The position numbers and the translations under genes were made by a program. Source: Melastoma dodecandrum (taxonomy: Eukaryota; Streptophyta; Magnoliopsida; Myrtales; Melastomataceae). Taken from it: DNA of 64,000 bases. Below are positions 1-10,700 of this stretch, in pieces. The stretch lies in contig JARUPY010000605.1 in NCBI GenBank assembly GCA_029817715.1, positions 248,001 to 312,000 on the forward strand. The letters are read 5' to 3'. How positions within the stretch are numbered: the stretch's first letter is position 1; each line of letters opens with the position of its first letter. The notes under the pieces are model-generated. The model saw nothing but the letters and a program-made list of their open reading frames with translations, did no database searches and was not told the DNA's origin.

Positions 1-144
1 AGGTGAAATTCCCAACTACCCTAGATATTATGTCAGCTGTAGGAGGAGAAGGCCCGGAATCCAGAACTACGAGATATGATCTAGTTCCTTGCCCAGGAAA
101 AGATGCAGTTAGTGCTCCCGAAAGCATACCTGTACATATAGCTA

Positions 145-1464
145 CTAAATCTCTAGCTCGCTCTGAATCCAATCTTGAGAACACATCAGAACTTGCAACA
201 CTGCCAAAAACAGAGAACAACGATTGTGGTCCAGCACTCTACCAACCGTGCCTAACATCGACTCCGATGCGAAATTTGACATGGGAATCGCCAATATATC
301 GTGGGCCACCATGGATAGTACAGGGTATTGAGGAGTGAGCACTTTCCACCGATTGAGAAAGTTGAACTCAACGTTTCGAGGAAACAGGGGTTCCTCCAAG
401 TACTTGTCCAGATCAGCTTTGACACCGTCGTTCTGGGATGTTTCGTGGAGGTATTTATCGAATTCCATCAGCCTATCGCTTGTGTCAAGACCCGTGCTGC
501 TCCCGACTTGCCATGTCGTGCCTTGCTCACAGGAAGCTACGGGGCTGCCGAGGGAATGTCCATCGTAAAGCGCCCTGATTTGGTGAAATGTGCCGTCGAT
601 ATGTGATTGAGCGCTGGAACCATAAATCTGGGGGAAGTAATATTCACCTAACTTCATTTTGAATCCGGGATCCAGAATGCCGCAATGGCCAATCCAAAAT
701 TGCACTTCCCCCAATAGTTGTCGAACTTGCTTTTCATCTTCGACGCCGGGGAGCTGATAGTATGAGAAGAATCAATTGCCATGAAGCTTAACAACTTCTT
801 CCTAATCTGCCAGGTTTCATCTATAAAATGAGCTGCCAGACAAAAGTATTTCGAATCATTTTCTTTACTGTCCCAGACATCAATGCATACACAAATCCTA
901 CCCGGCAATCTATCCAATACCTCCCCGACCTTCTGCTTCTCCTTGTAGTAAATTTCCAAGCAATCGGCCTCGGACTTATTCAAGGTTACGAGCTCGAAAT
1001 GTGGCTTCAGATTCTTGACAAATACTTTGAAGCCAACATGCTCAACCATATTTAACGGATAGCCGTGCAAGATGATCATACGAGCGAGATCGAACTGGCT
1101 TCTCCTTGGATCAAAGCCACTGCTCACTGCATTCACAGTTCCCTCCTTTATTTGGTCTGACTTGAACTTTATGTTCACAAGGCTCAACCCATCCTCCCTC
1201 TTCGCTCCTGGTTGAAACCATGATTCGTGATGGCGAGGACCCGATTGGTTCGCTACCTCTTCCTTTACCTAGTCTGCACACACCGAGAAATATCTCGGCC
1301 AGACCGCCTCTGACACCTAATCAGACGGTTCCTCAAATGGGACGTCCCGCTGGTGCTCGATCCATTCAACTTCTTCTTGCAATGCCGGCAGATAGCCACA
1401 CGCACATCGCCTTTCTTCACCTTGTTCTGGTGGAGTTGATCACGACCTCATCCGACAAGTCCAT
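145..1464 (-). pseudogene. BED zinc-finger / hAT-dimerisation protein (DAYSLEEPER/RICESLEEPER-like), broken
   Basis: Domesticated hAT transposase family: DNA-binding BED finger, RNase-H-like core and C-terminal hAT dimerisation domain; known members are plant nuclear regulators. Reading leftward from the ATG at 1464, a BED finger (CRHCKKKLNGSSTSGTSHLR then RLIRC) is in a shifted frame and followed by two stops near 1250-1280. The next block (1187-654) contains LARMIILHGYPL, FVKNL and a WQIRKKLLSF segment that jumps straight to SPASKMKSKFDNYWG, so the middle of the transposase core is missing. A further frameshift near 660-700 leads into LDPGFKMKLGEYY, the segment DKYLEEPLFPRN and the dimerisation domain, ending at 145. 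What is seen: at least two frameshifts, two stops and a large internal deletion. Inference: dead copy of a normally single-ORF host gene rather than an active transposon. No terminal inverted repeats were noticed. Confidence 0.85.
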
Positions 1465-2120
1465 CGTTATTGCTCCCCGGGCTCGAACTCAAGCACATAA
1501 AACCTGGCCAGGGAAACGAACAAATCCATGAACGTTGATTCCCTCACAAAGTGCTAAAATCACATCAAAACAGGATAAAACGTTACAACTCGAGCACCAA
1601 TCTTTATGAAGAGCCTGCTGCATTATGATCAACATCACGAATGATCGCGAATTAAGAACCAAACCATCGACACTAACTCTTTTCAACTAACGAAAACAAC
1701 CGACACGGAAGTAACAAGCAAACCAACCGGGAATCGGGTCGCGGGTCGGGTTTCGGATCGGGAAGATCCGGAACGGGTTCGGGTAAGGATCCGGTTTGGG
1801 GGGAGGGGGCTGAGAGACGACGACGATGAAGGGATGATTTTCCGGTTAGATCCAGGGGAGAAGGGGATTAGGGTTTTCTTGTGAGGGAATATTTCTGCGG
1901 GAAGGGGGAATTTTCGGACAGACGATTTGGGTGGGGGGTTTTGACAATCGGGTCGGAAAACCGCAGGTTGCACCGATTGGGTTTTGTTAAAGGATTTGGT
2001 CTTTTTGCGGCCCATGTATGGAGGAAGGGTGTTCGTTCTTCTTCCAAGCAAGAACGCTGTTCTGGTGGGTGCTGCTTGTTCCCCCCGACAAGATCAAAGC
2101 GATACAAATTGTCCCCACAT
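1465..2120 (-). promoter_or_regulatory. 5' leader/promoter remnant of the BED/hAT pseudogene
   Basis: GC-rich stretch upstream of the broken BED/hAT ORF with a telo-box (AAAACCCTAAT on the minus strand, 1867-1878). Telo-boxes are common near transcription starts of plant housekeeping genes. It may include a leader exon and intron, but no clear splice pair was fixed. Open frames here are low-complexity and show no family resemblance. Confidence 0.35.
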
Positions 2121-2559
2121 TTGAATAGCATCCTTTAATTATCTGTTTACTTCAACTTGTGCCTCTAATGGCATCCACGTGGCGCTCACGTGGCGAGTCA
2201 TGGTCTTCAATTATCCAAAAAGCAGCAACAGTTGGACCCAAATCATCATCCCCCTCTCCCTCATTTTCTCCCCTGATTTATTACTTTTTCTGTCCTAAAG
2301 ATGAAAAACCACTTGAAGCTTTAAAGATAGGAAAATCACTCTCTATTGCCACTCTGGTATGAATGTCATCCAAAGGTAGGAAATATTTTGGAGGTTGATA
2401 GGATGCTTGGCTTCCTTTTGTGGACGGATTCTCTGACTCCGCAACCGAAACACATATGGATGCATAGATGATGTAACGATTTGATATTTTTGTGATAGAA
2501 ATGTACTAATCATGCAATCATAGTAGCCATCTTACATACACATACTAGGGACCATATGG
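2121..2559. other. Intergenic, no gene seen
   Basis: AT-rich sequence. No conserved ORF, RNA gene or repeat recognised. Confidence 0.5.
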
Positions 2560-2835
2560 AAGGAAGTGACAACAGAAGGAAGAGTCCTGGTTGAAGTTTC
2601 AAGACTTGGCCAATTTCCGATAGGAACTTTATCAAGACTTGGTCAAAGTAGACAGTGCGTAGTTGGTTTAAATAATGTGTCTAGCAGTTGTGTTAGCGAT
2701 TATGTTAGCGGTTTTATTAGCGGTTATTGTCTGGATATGATTAATTGTCAGTATAAATTTGTGGTCAGTCATTTGTAATAAACATGACAATCATTCAAAG
2801 ACCCCAAAAGGCAGCTTGGTCCCTATTCTCTGTTT
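2560..2835 (+). repeat. LTR-like repeat, copy A (solo LTR remnant)
   Basis: Diverged copy of the repeat at 41060-41560. Shared blocks in the same order are the AAGTTTCAAGACTTGGCCAA motif, AATGTGTCTAGCA, a TATA-like GTATAAAT and CAATCATTCAAAGACCCC followed by TTGG and a TCTCTGTTTTCC block. The last part also matches inverted fragments near 14.4 and 15.2 kb. TATA box plus a conserved 3' block suggest a promoter-bearing LTR. Element ends and target-site duplications were not found. Confidence 0.6.
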
Positions 2836-3199
2836 TCCAAAAATGGAAGCTTCGGGAGGTTTTGGGAGCGGCTTGTGTTTCCTTCACCTATCTATAATGG
2901 CTCCGTCTAAAACAGGTTGATGTTGTTTAACTTAAAGAAGCTATTACGAAATCATTATCGGCTTATTTTTTAAAATTGGATCAAGTCGGAAAATAAGTTG
3001 TTTCGAAAATCCCTATTGACTAGCTCTTACATTTTCACATATGAAAAGGTAGCATTCGCTAAAAAAAGGTTTATATCTGATTAACGGGCGTTGGACCAGA
3101 TCCGAACATCAACCGGACTCATGTCTCTGTTTTACGGGTGTTGAACACTATTCGGCCTTTTGGGCCCGAACTCATATTTATTGATTAGCAAATATCATG
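2836..3199. other. Intergenic, no gene seen
   Basis: No coding signal. The right half (3080-3180) may already belong to the LTR-like unit to the right. Confidence 0.4.
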
Positions 3200-3560
3200 C
3201 GACAATAATCCTATGGGCCTAATAGCATGCGCTTAACCACAGAAAAATATTTAGATCAAAGTAGACGGGGAGGGATTATCGTAGACCTATGCACTTAAGC
3301 CCACGACCCGTTATATGTAGATTTAGAAATTACGGGATGCCCGCACCTCCCCTTTTATACATGAGGCCCGCTAGCATGTCATTAGCTAGGCACATGAGTT
3401 GGTGCCGTTTTAGCATAGTGTTTCCACCGCGTAGTTCTTCGCGCGCCTCCAATCTTGTTCTCCACCTTGAGGATGTCAAGTTGCTTTCACCTCGTCGAAT
3501 ACTTGCGAAACAAATCTGACCATTATCACAAGGGGGCTTTGATGGATCCAAACTGAGTAT
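3200..3560 (-). repeat. Possible LTR fragment with TATA box
   Basis: On the minus strand this stretch has a clean TATA box (TGTATAAAAGGGGAGG, around 3347-3362). About 120-180 bp further left it has a GTTCAACACCCGTAAAACAG segment and an AATAAA polyadenylation-type signal, an arrangement like the U3-R part of a plant LTR. No second copy, terminal TG/CA or target duplication was identified, so this is inference. The open frame across it shows no known domain. Confidence 0.3.
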
Positions 3561-4009
3561 AGGTGGCACGGAACGGTGACCTTCTGTAGGAACCAAGGAC
3601 AGGTGAGGCGACCAGGCGCGAAGCGTTTTTCGATTGGTCAATGACATGCGAGTTGCATGATTGATCTGCAAGGGAGAATCAATGCGATTAGACAGGCAAT
3701 GAAATGGAATGAACAGTAGCACAGGGGCGTAGCGTCGTAGCTTCTTTGACCCCTGACATTTCATCAGAATATGGCGTCGGGTTGTCTATGTTTGGAGAGA
3801 GGCGCAGTGCATCTGGCTGTAGGTGAGACGGAGGCGAGTTAATTGAGCAAGGACGCCTCAACATCTGGTAGAGTCGGGTGATCCTGACGAAGGGAGATCG
3901 ACTCTCTGCTAGCATTTGGCTGAGAATCCAGAGGAGGGAGGAGAAGCGACGACTGGCTTTTCGGTTGTGGCCCGAGCGGATGGTTGCCGAGTTCGTTCTA
4001 AGGTTTCCT
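3561..4009. other. Intergenic, no gene seen
   Basis: Several open frames cross this stretch on the minus strand but none resembles a known domain. No repeat partner seen elsewhere in the window. Confidence 0.4.
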
Positions 4010-4380
4010 TTTTGCTGGTCAAACGTGTCGAATGTCCTTTGCATATGAAACATACAAAAATCACGAAATTGAAAATATTTTCAAGTTGTTGTCTTCAAAA
4101 AATTTATTCGATGAGCTTTCCTGGGAATGGATGAATTCGTTCATTAACATGAACGGAGTAGAAGCCAATCGGTTCCATTCGGCCAAACTGTTTTCGCCGT
4201 CCTAATGAAGCCTAGAGAACGCGAGACTTCTCCGGCCACCTCGCACCTTGATGACATCTAAATTGGACTGCTTAGTAACCACCGTAGCTTTAAAGTACAT
4301 TTCTTTTGTAGATTGCTTGTGAGTTAAAAGGAAAAGGGAAAGTCATTTTTATAGTAGTTATTTTTCCATTGATAATGTCT
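4010..4380. repeat. Duplicated Gnk2-upstream block, copy 1
   Basis: Aligns with 6150-6510. Shared landmarks in order: GAATGTCCTTT..CATATG, the GAGCTTTCCTGGGAAT/GACCTTTCCAGGAAT block, CACCTCGCACCTTGATG/CACCTCTCGCACCTTGGTG, then CATCTAA..TAGTAACCACCGTA and TTTGTAGATTG. The second copy lies directly upstream of the intact Gnk2 gene at 5624-6040. This points to a tandem segmental duplication that also made the neighbouring Gnk2 remnants. A short third piece is at about 4845-4895. Confidence 0.6.
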
Positions 4381-4397
4381 AAGCACATTGCATATGC

Positions 4398-4624
4398 ATA
4401 CAAGTCATTTCCGGCAGCCCTGGAGATTTGTCGATGTCCCCGCGTCTTTCATTCCATAGTCAGCCACATTAGCTGCAGATGGGATAAAGTAGTCACACAA
4501 AGTAGCGAGCCGGCATAAGAATACTCCCCTCTGCAGGCATGTCGGTGACTTTCTCGTCTGCAATTCCTTCGATGTGGCAACCAAAGAGAAGATGCATCAA
4601 AGCGACAATCGCGATCTCGATCAT
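4398..4624 (-). pseudogene. Gnk2-domain secreted protein, relic with internal deletion
   Basis: The minus strand begins with ATG and a hydrophobic leader ending in LLFGCHIEGIADEKV, close to the leader of the intact Gnk2 gene at 5624-6040 (LVFGCHVGGIADKKV). It then jumps, out of frame, to a short piece matching the C-terminal region (LQGCRK against LQDCRIR). The whole middle of the domain, including the C-X8-C-X2-C motif, is absent. Seen: leader plus tail with a deletion of roughly 270 bp relative to the intact copy. It is a dead duplicate. Confidence 0.65.
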
Positions 4625-4962
4625 GAGAGAAATCAGTTTCTTTTTTCCTTTTCCTTTTCGATGGATGTCTGTTCGGCGATGGGCGATGGTTAGTCCCGTT
4701 GGTTTCTATTGCTTTTTTTTTTCCATAGGCACAGATTGGGACCTGAAGAAATTTAAGGTTGCCATCGGAAATCTAAGAGCTTTTCAAGTTAGCATATAAG
4801 TCTAAGTGTGCTACTTCTTCTATAATCAACTTCTTCCATATTGTTAGGGAGTTCTGTTGTAGTTAAAGACATAAGTGTCCTTTAGATTACTCCGTGATAA
4901 GACTACAAACTAGATGAAACTGAGGTGTTCGGCAACAATAATTCTAGACCTCCAATCAAATA

Positions 4963-5230
4963 TCAAACTTCTTCGGAACAAAGTTTCGGCAACGCAGTAA
5001 GATCGTCCATACTGCTGTGATTGAACCACAGGCGTGGAGATACTGGACTACATCCATTAAAGCCGTAGCATGCCTGCATATCAAGATGACCGTGATTGGT
5101 TTTGTTAAGTCGATTACAATGACGATCATCTTGACAACTACGATCAACTTGGCAGGTGCAAGGTTCGTGACAAGCTTCGTTGTTTTTAGCCAATGGGTGA
5201 CGCTCATTGCCATTAACTCGAGTACTGATC
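4963..5230 (-). other. Cysteine-rich open frame, unrecognised
   Basis: A 76-codon frame reading leftward contains a regular cysteine series (EACHEPCTCQVDRSCQDDRHC, then QACYGFNGC and KLC, spacing C3C1C5C5C15C5C23C). The frame is closed upstream by a stop 19 codons before the first listed residue, has no ATG and no signal peptide in frame, and no splice acceptor is convincing. It could be the second exon of a defensin-like or other small secreted peptide, or chance. Family not recognised. Confidence 0.25.
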
Positions 5231-5623
5231 TGTGCGTGTTATGACGTTTGAGATTCCCACTGTCTTGATGATGAATGGCTCGAGTGTGGAAACGACGAGC
5301 CAATGTGCAACGATAAAAGTGATTGACTTTCGAGCCAAAACCTTCGTTGTTCAAGCTGTGACTCGGTCTGTCGTGAGGCACAAGATTGATGTTGGCCTGA
5401 AACACGCGCGAGCCAACCAAATATTTTCAATGTGTAAAGAGTATCCATTCCCTGTTACTCCGACATAACACATGAAAAGTTTCATTATATACTTTCATCG
5501 ATGTCCGAAGAACCTGGTTAATCCCTGGTTATGTGTGTTTTGGTTACAATACCTCATCCCAAACATATAAAAGTAAAGCAGGATGGTCTGGAGCAGTCTC
5601 ATTGGGCGCAAGCCACACCCAAA

Positions 5624-6040
5624 CTAATAGTTGGGATCAAAAAGGTAATATTCATACCTTATCCGGCAGTCCTGGAGCTTTGCCTGTGCCCCGAGGCCGT
5701 CCGGGCAAGCATGAAATACATCGTTCAGTGCCTCATTGAGACAATCAGTACATTCATCTGGATGGAGATGCCCATTACATGCGCCGTGAGCATAGCATTT
5801 CATGTTGTGATCGGCGTCGAAAGTCTCCTCGAAAGAGTAACTGAAGCCGTGGCTGGCAATCCCCTCAATTATCGCACCGGTAGCTTTTCGTACGCAGGCA
5901 GGGTATGGTTCATGCTTAAAATGATATATCATCCCGCAAGTTTCTTCGACGACCTTCTTGTCTGCAATCCCTCCGACATGGCAACCGAAGACAAGACACA
6001 ACAAAATTGCAAACATAATCTTGATCACGAGAGAAATCAT
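5624..6040 (-). CDS. Ginkbilobin-2-like secreted cysteine-rich protein (Gnk2/DUF26, antifungal type)
   Basis: 138-residue, single-exon secreted protein. Residues 1-25 form a signal peptide (MISLVIKIMFAILLCLVFGC). The rest is one Gnk2 domain with the family signature C-X8-C-X2-C in ACNGHLHPDECTDCL and the C-terminal DCRIRYEYY strand. Single-domain members such as ginkbilobin-2 of Ginkgo seeds are apoplastic, bind mannose and inhibit fungi; that activity is not proven here. The ATG at 6040 is the first in frame and gives the leader. The 3' flank (CATATAAAAGTAAAGCAGGA, about 5563-5582) recurs downstream of the copies at 13.3 and 15.8 kb, showing common descent. It is one of two intact members of a damaged local cluster. 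Confidence 0.85.
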   Translation of the reverse strand: MISLVIKIMFAILLCLVFGCHVGGIADKKVVEETCGMIYHFKHEPYPACVRKATGAIIEGIASHGFSYSFEETFDADHNMKCYAHGACNGHLHPDECTDCLNEALNDVFHACPDGLGAQAKLQDCRIRYEYYLFDPNY

Positions 6041-6149
6041 TTCCTTTTCTTTTCTTTGTTTTTCCTTTCAATAATGGAAGTCTCAATCAGTTCGTCTCCC
6101 TTAATTCATACACACACGAACGGGGACTTGAACAAGCTCGAGATTGCCG

Positions 6150-6510
6150 CTTTTCCGGTCAGGCACGCAGAATGTCCTTTCCATATGCATACAAAAAAAT
6201 TACAAAAGGAACAAGAAAATTATATTCATTACAGCTTTACCCGGACAATCTAATGTTATTGTCTCTAACCTGTCAATCGATTTATTCAAAGAGACCTTTC
6301 CAGGAATAATTGTATTCGTTTGTCAATGTAGTCAATTCCAGTCGGCTGATCGGCTTTTGCAGATGCCCGGATGAAGCGAGAAAACTCGAGACATTTTTTA
6401 AGCACCTCTCGCACCTTGGTGGCATCTAAGCATAGTAACCACCGTATCATTAAATATTTGTAGATTGTTAGCGAGTTGTGTTTAAAAGACAAAAAAAGTC
6501 TTTAGATTTG
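6150..6510. repeat. Duplicated Gnk2-upstream block, copy 2
   Basis: Counterpart of 4010-4380 (see there). It lies just upstream of the intact Gnk2 gene, so it may hold part of that gene's promoter. Confidence 0.6.
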
Positions 6511-6689
6511 CTTGCTCGATGATATTTCAAATAGACAAGGATAAGGTCTCCACGCTTTTCCACTAGAAAAAGCTTTACAGACCAAAAAGCTTTCCCAGGA
6601 ATGAATGTATTCACTCGTTCACTTACACTTGGTCTACAACAAATTGCAGTTCGATCATTTTCTGCTGTGTGTTTCTGTTGAGCCCATTC

Positions 6690-6960
6690 ATCTTGAAGAT
6701 TCACGTGAGAGCTTCAGCCAGTCGTTGCACAATCTCAGTCATTTGCTAGGAAATAGATGCTTGTTAGACTTTGGCCGTGTTAAGTTGAGTTTGTAAATCT
6801 GCGATGCGTTTGGAGACCTCTTGGTGATGGATGACTAAATCCTGCTGGAGCGTACATCAACCGTGAAGGATGCCCGATTGGTTGTCATGGAAAGTGACCA
6901 GCAACCTTAGTCGATTTTGATGCTCCTCCAGTTGCAGTTGTGTTTTCGCCGGTCGATGCT
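6690..6960 (-). other. Degenerate coiled-coil-like coding trace
   Basis: Read leftward, one frame is open over about 85 codons except for a few stops and has the heptad-like, Q/L/E-rich look of a coiled coil (for example QQDLVIHHQEVSKRIADLQ and QMTEIVQRLAEAL). It may be a decayed gag-like or structural protein fragment. The family was not recognised and the call is tentative. Confidence 0.25.
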
Positions 6961-7115
6961 TTAAACATTCTTCTATATTTGAGACGGAGAAGGAAAGGGA
7001 CGAATTAGTTACTCATGTGTGGACGGCTAAAGGAGATAGCATGTTTGTTGACTGCTTCCATTGACGAAAGAAAATAAATTTTGATGGCTATTCCAATATG
7101 AATTCCAATTCTTTC

Positions 7116-7555
7116 TGAAGAAGTTTATAGAAAGGTTTCATAGAGATTAGGACGAAGACGAGCTGAAGAAGAAGAAGGAAAAAGCTGAAGATGTAGAAGA
7201 ATGCAGAGAAGAAGAAGAAGGAGAGAGAGAAAGAGAAGAAGCGTTCTTTTTTCCTTATCTTTCTGTTTGTGCTACAGAACCCATTATATAGCCAATTAGC
7301 TGCACTCTCTCTTATGTACCAGACAACGTGGTCTGCCTAACAGACGCCTTAAAAACATCTAACAACCATCTGCAGATTTAACAAAATCATTCTTATCATC
7401 CTCGTCTGGTTTATTTCCTTTAATGCCACTGCGGTTGTCTTCACAGCCTCTGTTGCCCAAATTCTGCAGATGGCCAGGTTCTGTAGACTCTGTTTCACCT
7501 CCTCCTTGGGCTCCATCAACTGAATGGGCTTCATCCACTGAGTTACTTTCCAATA
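7116..7555 (-). repeat. 3' LTR of the Copia element
   Basis: 440 bp, clearly alignable with the 5' LTR, with point differences and small indels such as an extra GTTTATTTCCTTTAAT-type insertion near 7405. It contains a TATA box (TATATAATGG on the minus strand, near 7284-7294) and a GAA-rich transcribed part. The LTR start is mutated from TG to TA. Confidence 0.92.
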
Positions 7556-7563
7556 CTTCCCCG
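7556..7563 (-). other. Polypurine tract of the Copia element
   Basis: CGGGGAAG on the minus strand, immediately upstream of the 3' LTR, where plus-strand priming is expected. Confidence 0.6.
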
Positions 7564-7703
7564 TAATTGGAGCCATCTTCTAACTCACCCCTAATAAAGT
7601 ATTGAATTGGTTCTTTCTCGTTTAACTCCCTTTCATTCTTCTGCAACAAATCTACATCTTTCCCGCAACCCGAACCGTCTAATTCCTCTCCCTCTGGCAT
7701 TGC

Positions 7704-10700
7704 CTAGTCCGTGACCGCACAATGTCGTCCAACTCCCGGCTGGCCAGAGACTGTAAGCTTACTACGGGTAGTAAGAAAACGTTGGACGGAGATTACCTTG
7801 GTAAGCATATCAGCTAGCTGATCCTCAGAACCAACATGGAGAAGCTGCAGTTGCCCAATCGTCACTTTCTCCCTCACAAAATGAAAATCAATCTCCACAT
7901 GCTTAGTCCGAGCATGTAGAACAGGATTCGCAGCCAGATGAATTGTGCTTAAGTTATCACAGTATAAAATTGTAGTAGACAGAGTTGTGCTGCAGTCCGT
8001 GACAACTGCAACTCATATAAGAGCCCCTGTATCCACAGAACCTCTGCAACTCCGTCAGCGAGCGCCCTATACTCTGCTTCGGTACTGGAGCGGGATACCA
8101 CACGTTGCTTATGGGATGCCCAGGAGATTAAGTTTGTGCCCAGAAAAACGCAGTACCCGCTAGTGCTCTTCCGATCATCAGGACATCCTACCCAATCGGC
8201 ATCCGTGAAACAAACTATATCTGATCTGCTTCCAGTAATATGTAGACCATGATGCAGAGTCCCTTTGAGGTACCGCAGAATCCGCTTCACAGCCTGAAAA
8301 TGAACTGTAGTTGGATGCTGCAAATACTGACAGACTTTGTTGACAGCAAAGGAGATGTCTAGGCGTGTATTAGTGCAGTACTGGAGGGCACCCACCAAAC
8401 TACGATAAACCGAAGGATCTTCGAGTAACTCACCATCATATTTAGACATTGGCCCAACTGTCGTCATCGGAGTAGGTACTGGCTTACAGTCTCGCAATTC
8501 AGCTCTCTCTAGCAAGTCAAGTATGTATTTTCCTTGGCTGAGATGAAGACCATCTGCTAGCCGTGTTATTTGGAAACCAAGGAAGAAAGACAGATCACCA
8601 AGATCCTTCAGAGAAAACGCCTGATGTAAACATGGCAAGAGAGCAGTAATACCAACCTTATCTGACCCAGTAACAATAATATCGTCTACATAGACGAGTA
8701 GAACGAGAATTCCCGCAGGAAAACACCGATAGAAAAGCGACGCATCGGCCTTAGAGTTAACCAAACCAAACTGGACGAGGAAGCCACTCAGCTTCATGTA
8801 CCACGCTCGTGGACTCTGTTTCAAACCATAGAGGGCTTTCTTCTAGAGGCAGACATGAGTGGGATGTGTAGGATCCTCGAACCCAGGTGGTTGTTGCATG
8901 TAAACTGTTTCAGACAGATCACCGTTTAGGAAAACGTTGTGCACATCCAGTTGCTTCAAGGGCCAGTTATAGGTGACAGCAAGACTCAGGATAGCTCGGA
9001 TGGTTTGGTGCCGGACGACTGGACTGAATGTTTCAGTATAGTCCAAACCAGGGGTCTGGTGGAATCCCTTGGCAACAAGTCTAGCTTTACAACGTTCAAG
9101 GGAACCATCAGACTTCAGTTTCACTTTAAAAACCCATTTGCACCCAATCACCTTATGACTCTGATTCACGGGGGCAAGAGACCAGGTGTTATTCCACAGC
9201 AAAGCCTCAAACTCAGTCCACATTGCTGAATTCCAGATCGGAGTTGTGAGAGCCTCAGAGATTGTTCGAGGTTCGGATGGAAGAGAAGGTAAGGCTGAGG
9301 TAGAGAAAATCTTGGGCTTAAATACACCAGCTTTAGAGCGCGTTACCATGGGATGAAGGTTTGCAGGGGGGTGAGCGGAACAAGGATGGTACTCCTCTGT
9401 CGGGGGAGACTTATCAGGCACAAACACTGGGCAAGGATTGTCCCTTGTAGAGAAGTCAGGGTTAGAAGACGAAGATATAAGGGGCAGACGCGAAATCGAT
9501 GAGGAAGAATGAGAGACAGGACATGAGGGAGTAGGAGAGGACAAGGGAAGTAGAAATACAGGTAGGTGACAGGAAGCAGGAGGAGCTTGCAGATCATGTT
9601 TGGCAATAGTTTTGAAAGGAAATGTATCTTCATCAAATAAAACGTCTCTGGATACATAGATTCTGATAGGTCACAACAAATGTAACCCTTGTGAGAAGTG
9701 CTGCAGCCTAGCAGAACACAGGGTACAGATCGAGGCTCTAGTTTGTGGGAATTATACGGGGGTAATAAGGGAAAGCATAAACAGCCGAAGATGCGGAGAA
9801 GGTGATAGGATGGTGTAGTTTTAGTGAGACACCAGTAGGGCGTTTGGAACTGAAGGGGTCTAGATGGGAGCAGATTAATCAGTTCTACAGCGGAGCTAAA
9901 AGCATAGACCCAATATTTCTGAGGAACATAACTGTGTGTTAGGAGAGATAAACCAACTTCAACAATCTGGCGATTCTTTCTTTCAACTCTGCCGTTTTGT
10001 TGAGGTGTATACGGGCAAGAGAGTTGATGACAGATACCATGGTTAAGAAGGTAAGCATGAAGAGAGAGAAATTCGCCACCCCAATCTGAACGAACTGTCA
10101 GGATAGAAGAGTTGTAATGATTTTTCACCAAGGCATGAAACTGAATAAAGGCACGGAGGGCATGAGATTTTTCACGAAGAAAGAAGATCCACGAATATTT
10201 GGTTGCATCGTCTACTATTAGCATGGAGTAGCAATCGCCTGTAATAGAAGCAACATGGGATGGTCCCCACAAATCGGTATGAAGTAATTCAAAAGGAACT
10301 GTGGCTGAGAAGATGATAATTGAAATGGCAAGCGGTGATGTTTACTCAATGCACAGGTTTGACAAAAGGGTAAATGTTCTGAAGATGAAGAGGGAGTACA
10401 ATCACCAAGTACTCTAGATAGAATAGCTGAACTAGGATTGCCTAAACTGGAATGCTACTTAGATTTGTCAACAGAAAAGACAGTAGTAAAAGTTTTGGCT
10501 GTATGGACGGCAGTGGGGGTCTGAGGAGAGCTAGCTGATGTAGTACTGACAGAGGGAAGGGGGTTAGTTGGAGGTGCTGGAGGCTGCACTATGTAGAGTC
10601 CATTGTGCATCAGCCCCTTGAGAAGGATACGATTGGTGAGCTTGTCCTTAACAGAGAAGGAAGTCGAGTCAAACTCAACAAGCACATGATTGTCGCGACA

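Noticed and set aside
5531..6253. Long plus-strand open frame of 240 codons
   Set aside because: It is the antisense of the intact Gnk2 gene at 5624-6040, has no family resemblance and low-complexity ends.
7116..7366. Shorter LTR (starting TGTTAGATG) considered for the Copia element
   Set aside because: Similarity between the ends extends to TGTTGG/TATTGG at 12542/7555, where the purine tract and the CTTTC duplication fit exactly.
7359..7700. 113-codon frame with an acidic repeat-like look, and its partner at 12355-12654
   Set aside because: The shared part lies inside the two LTRs of the Copia element, so the similarity reflects LTR identity and not a gene family.
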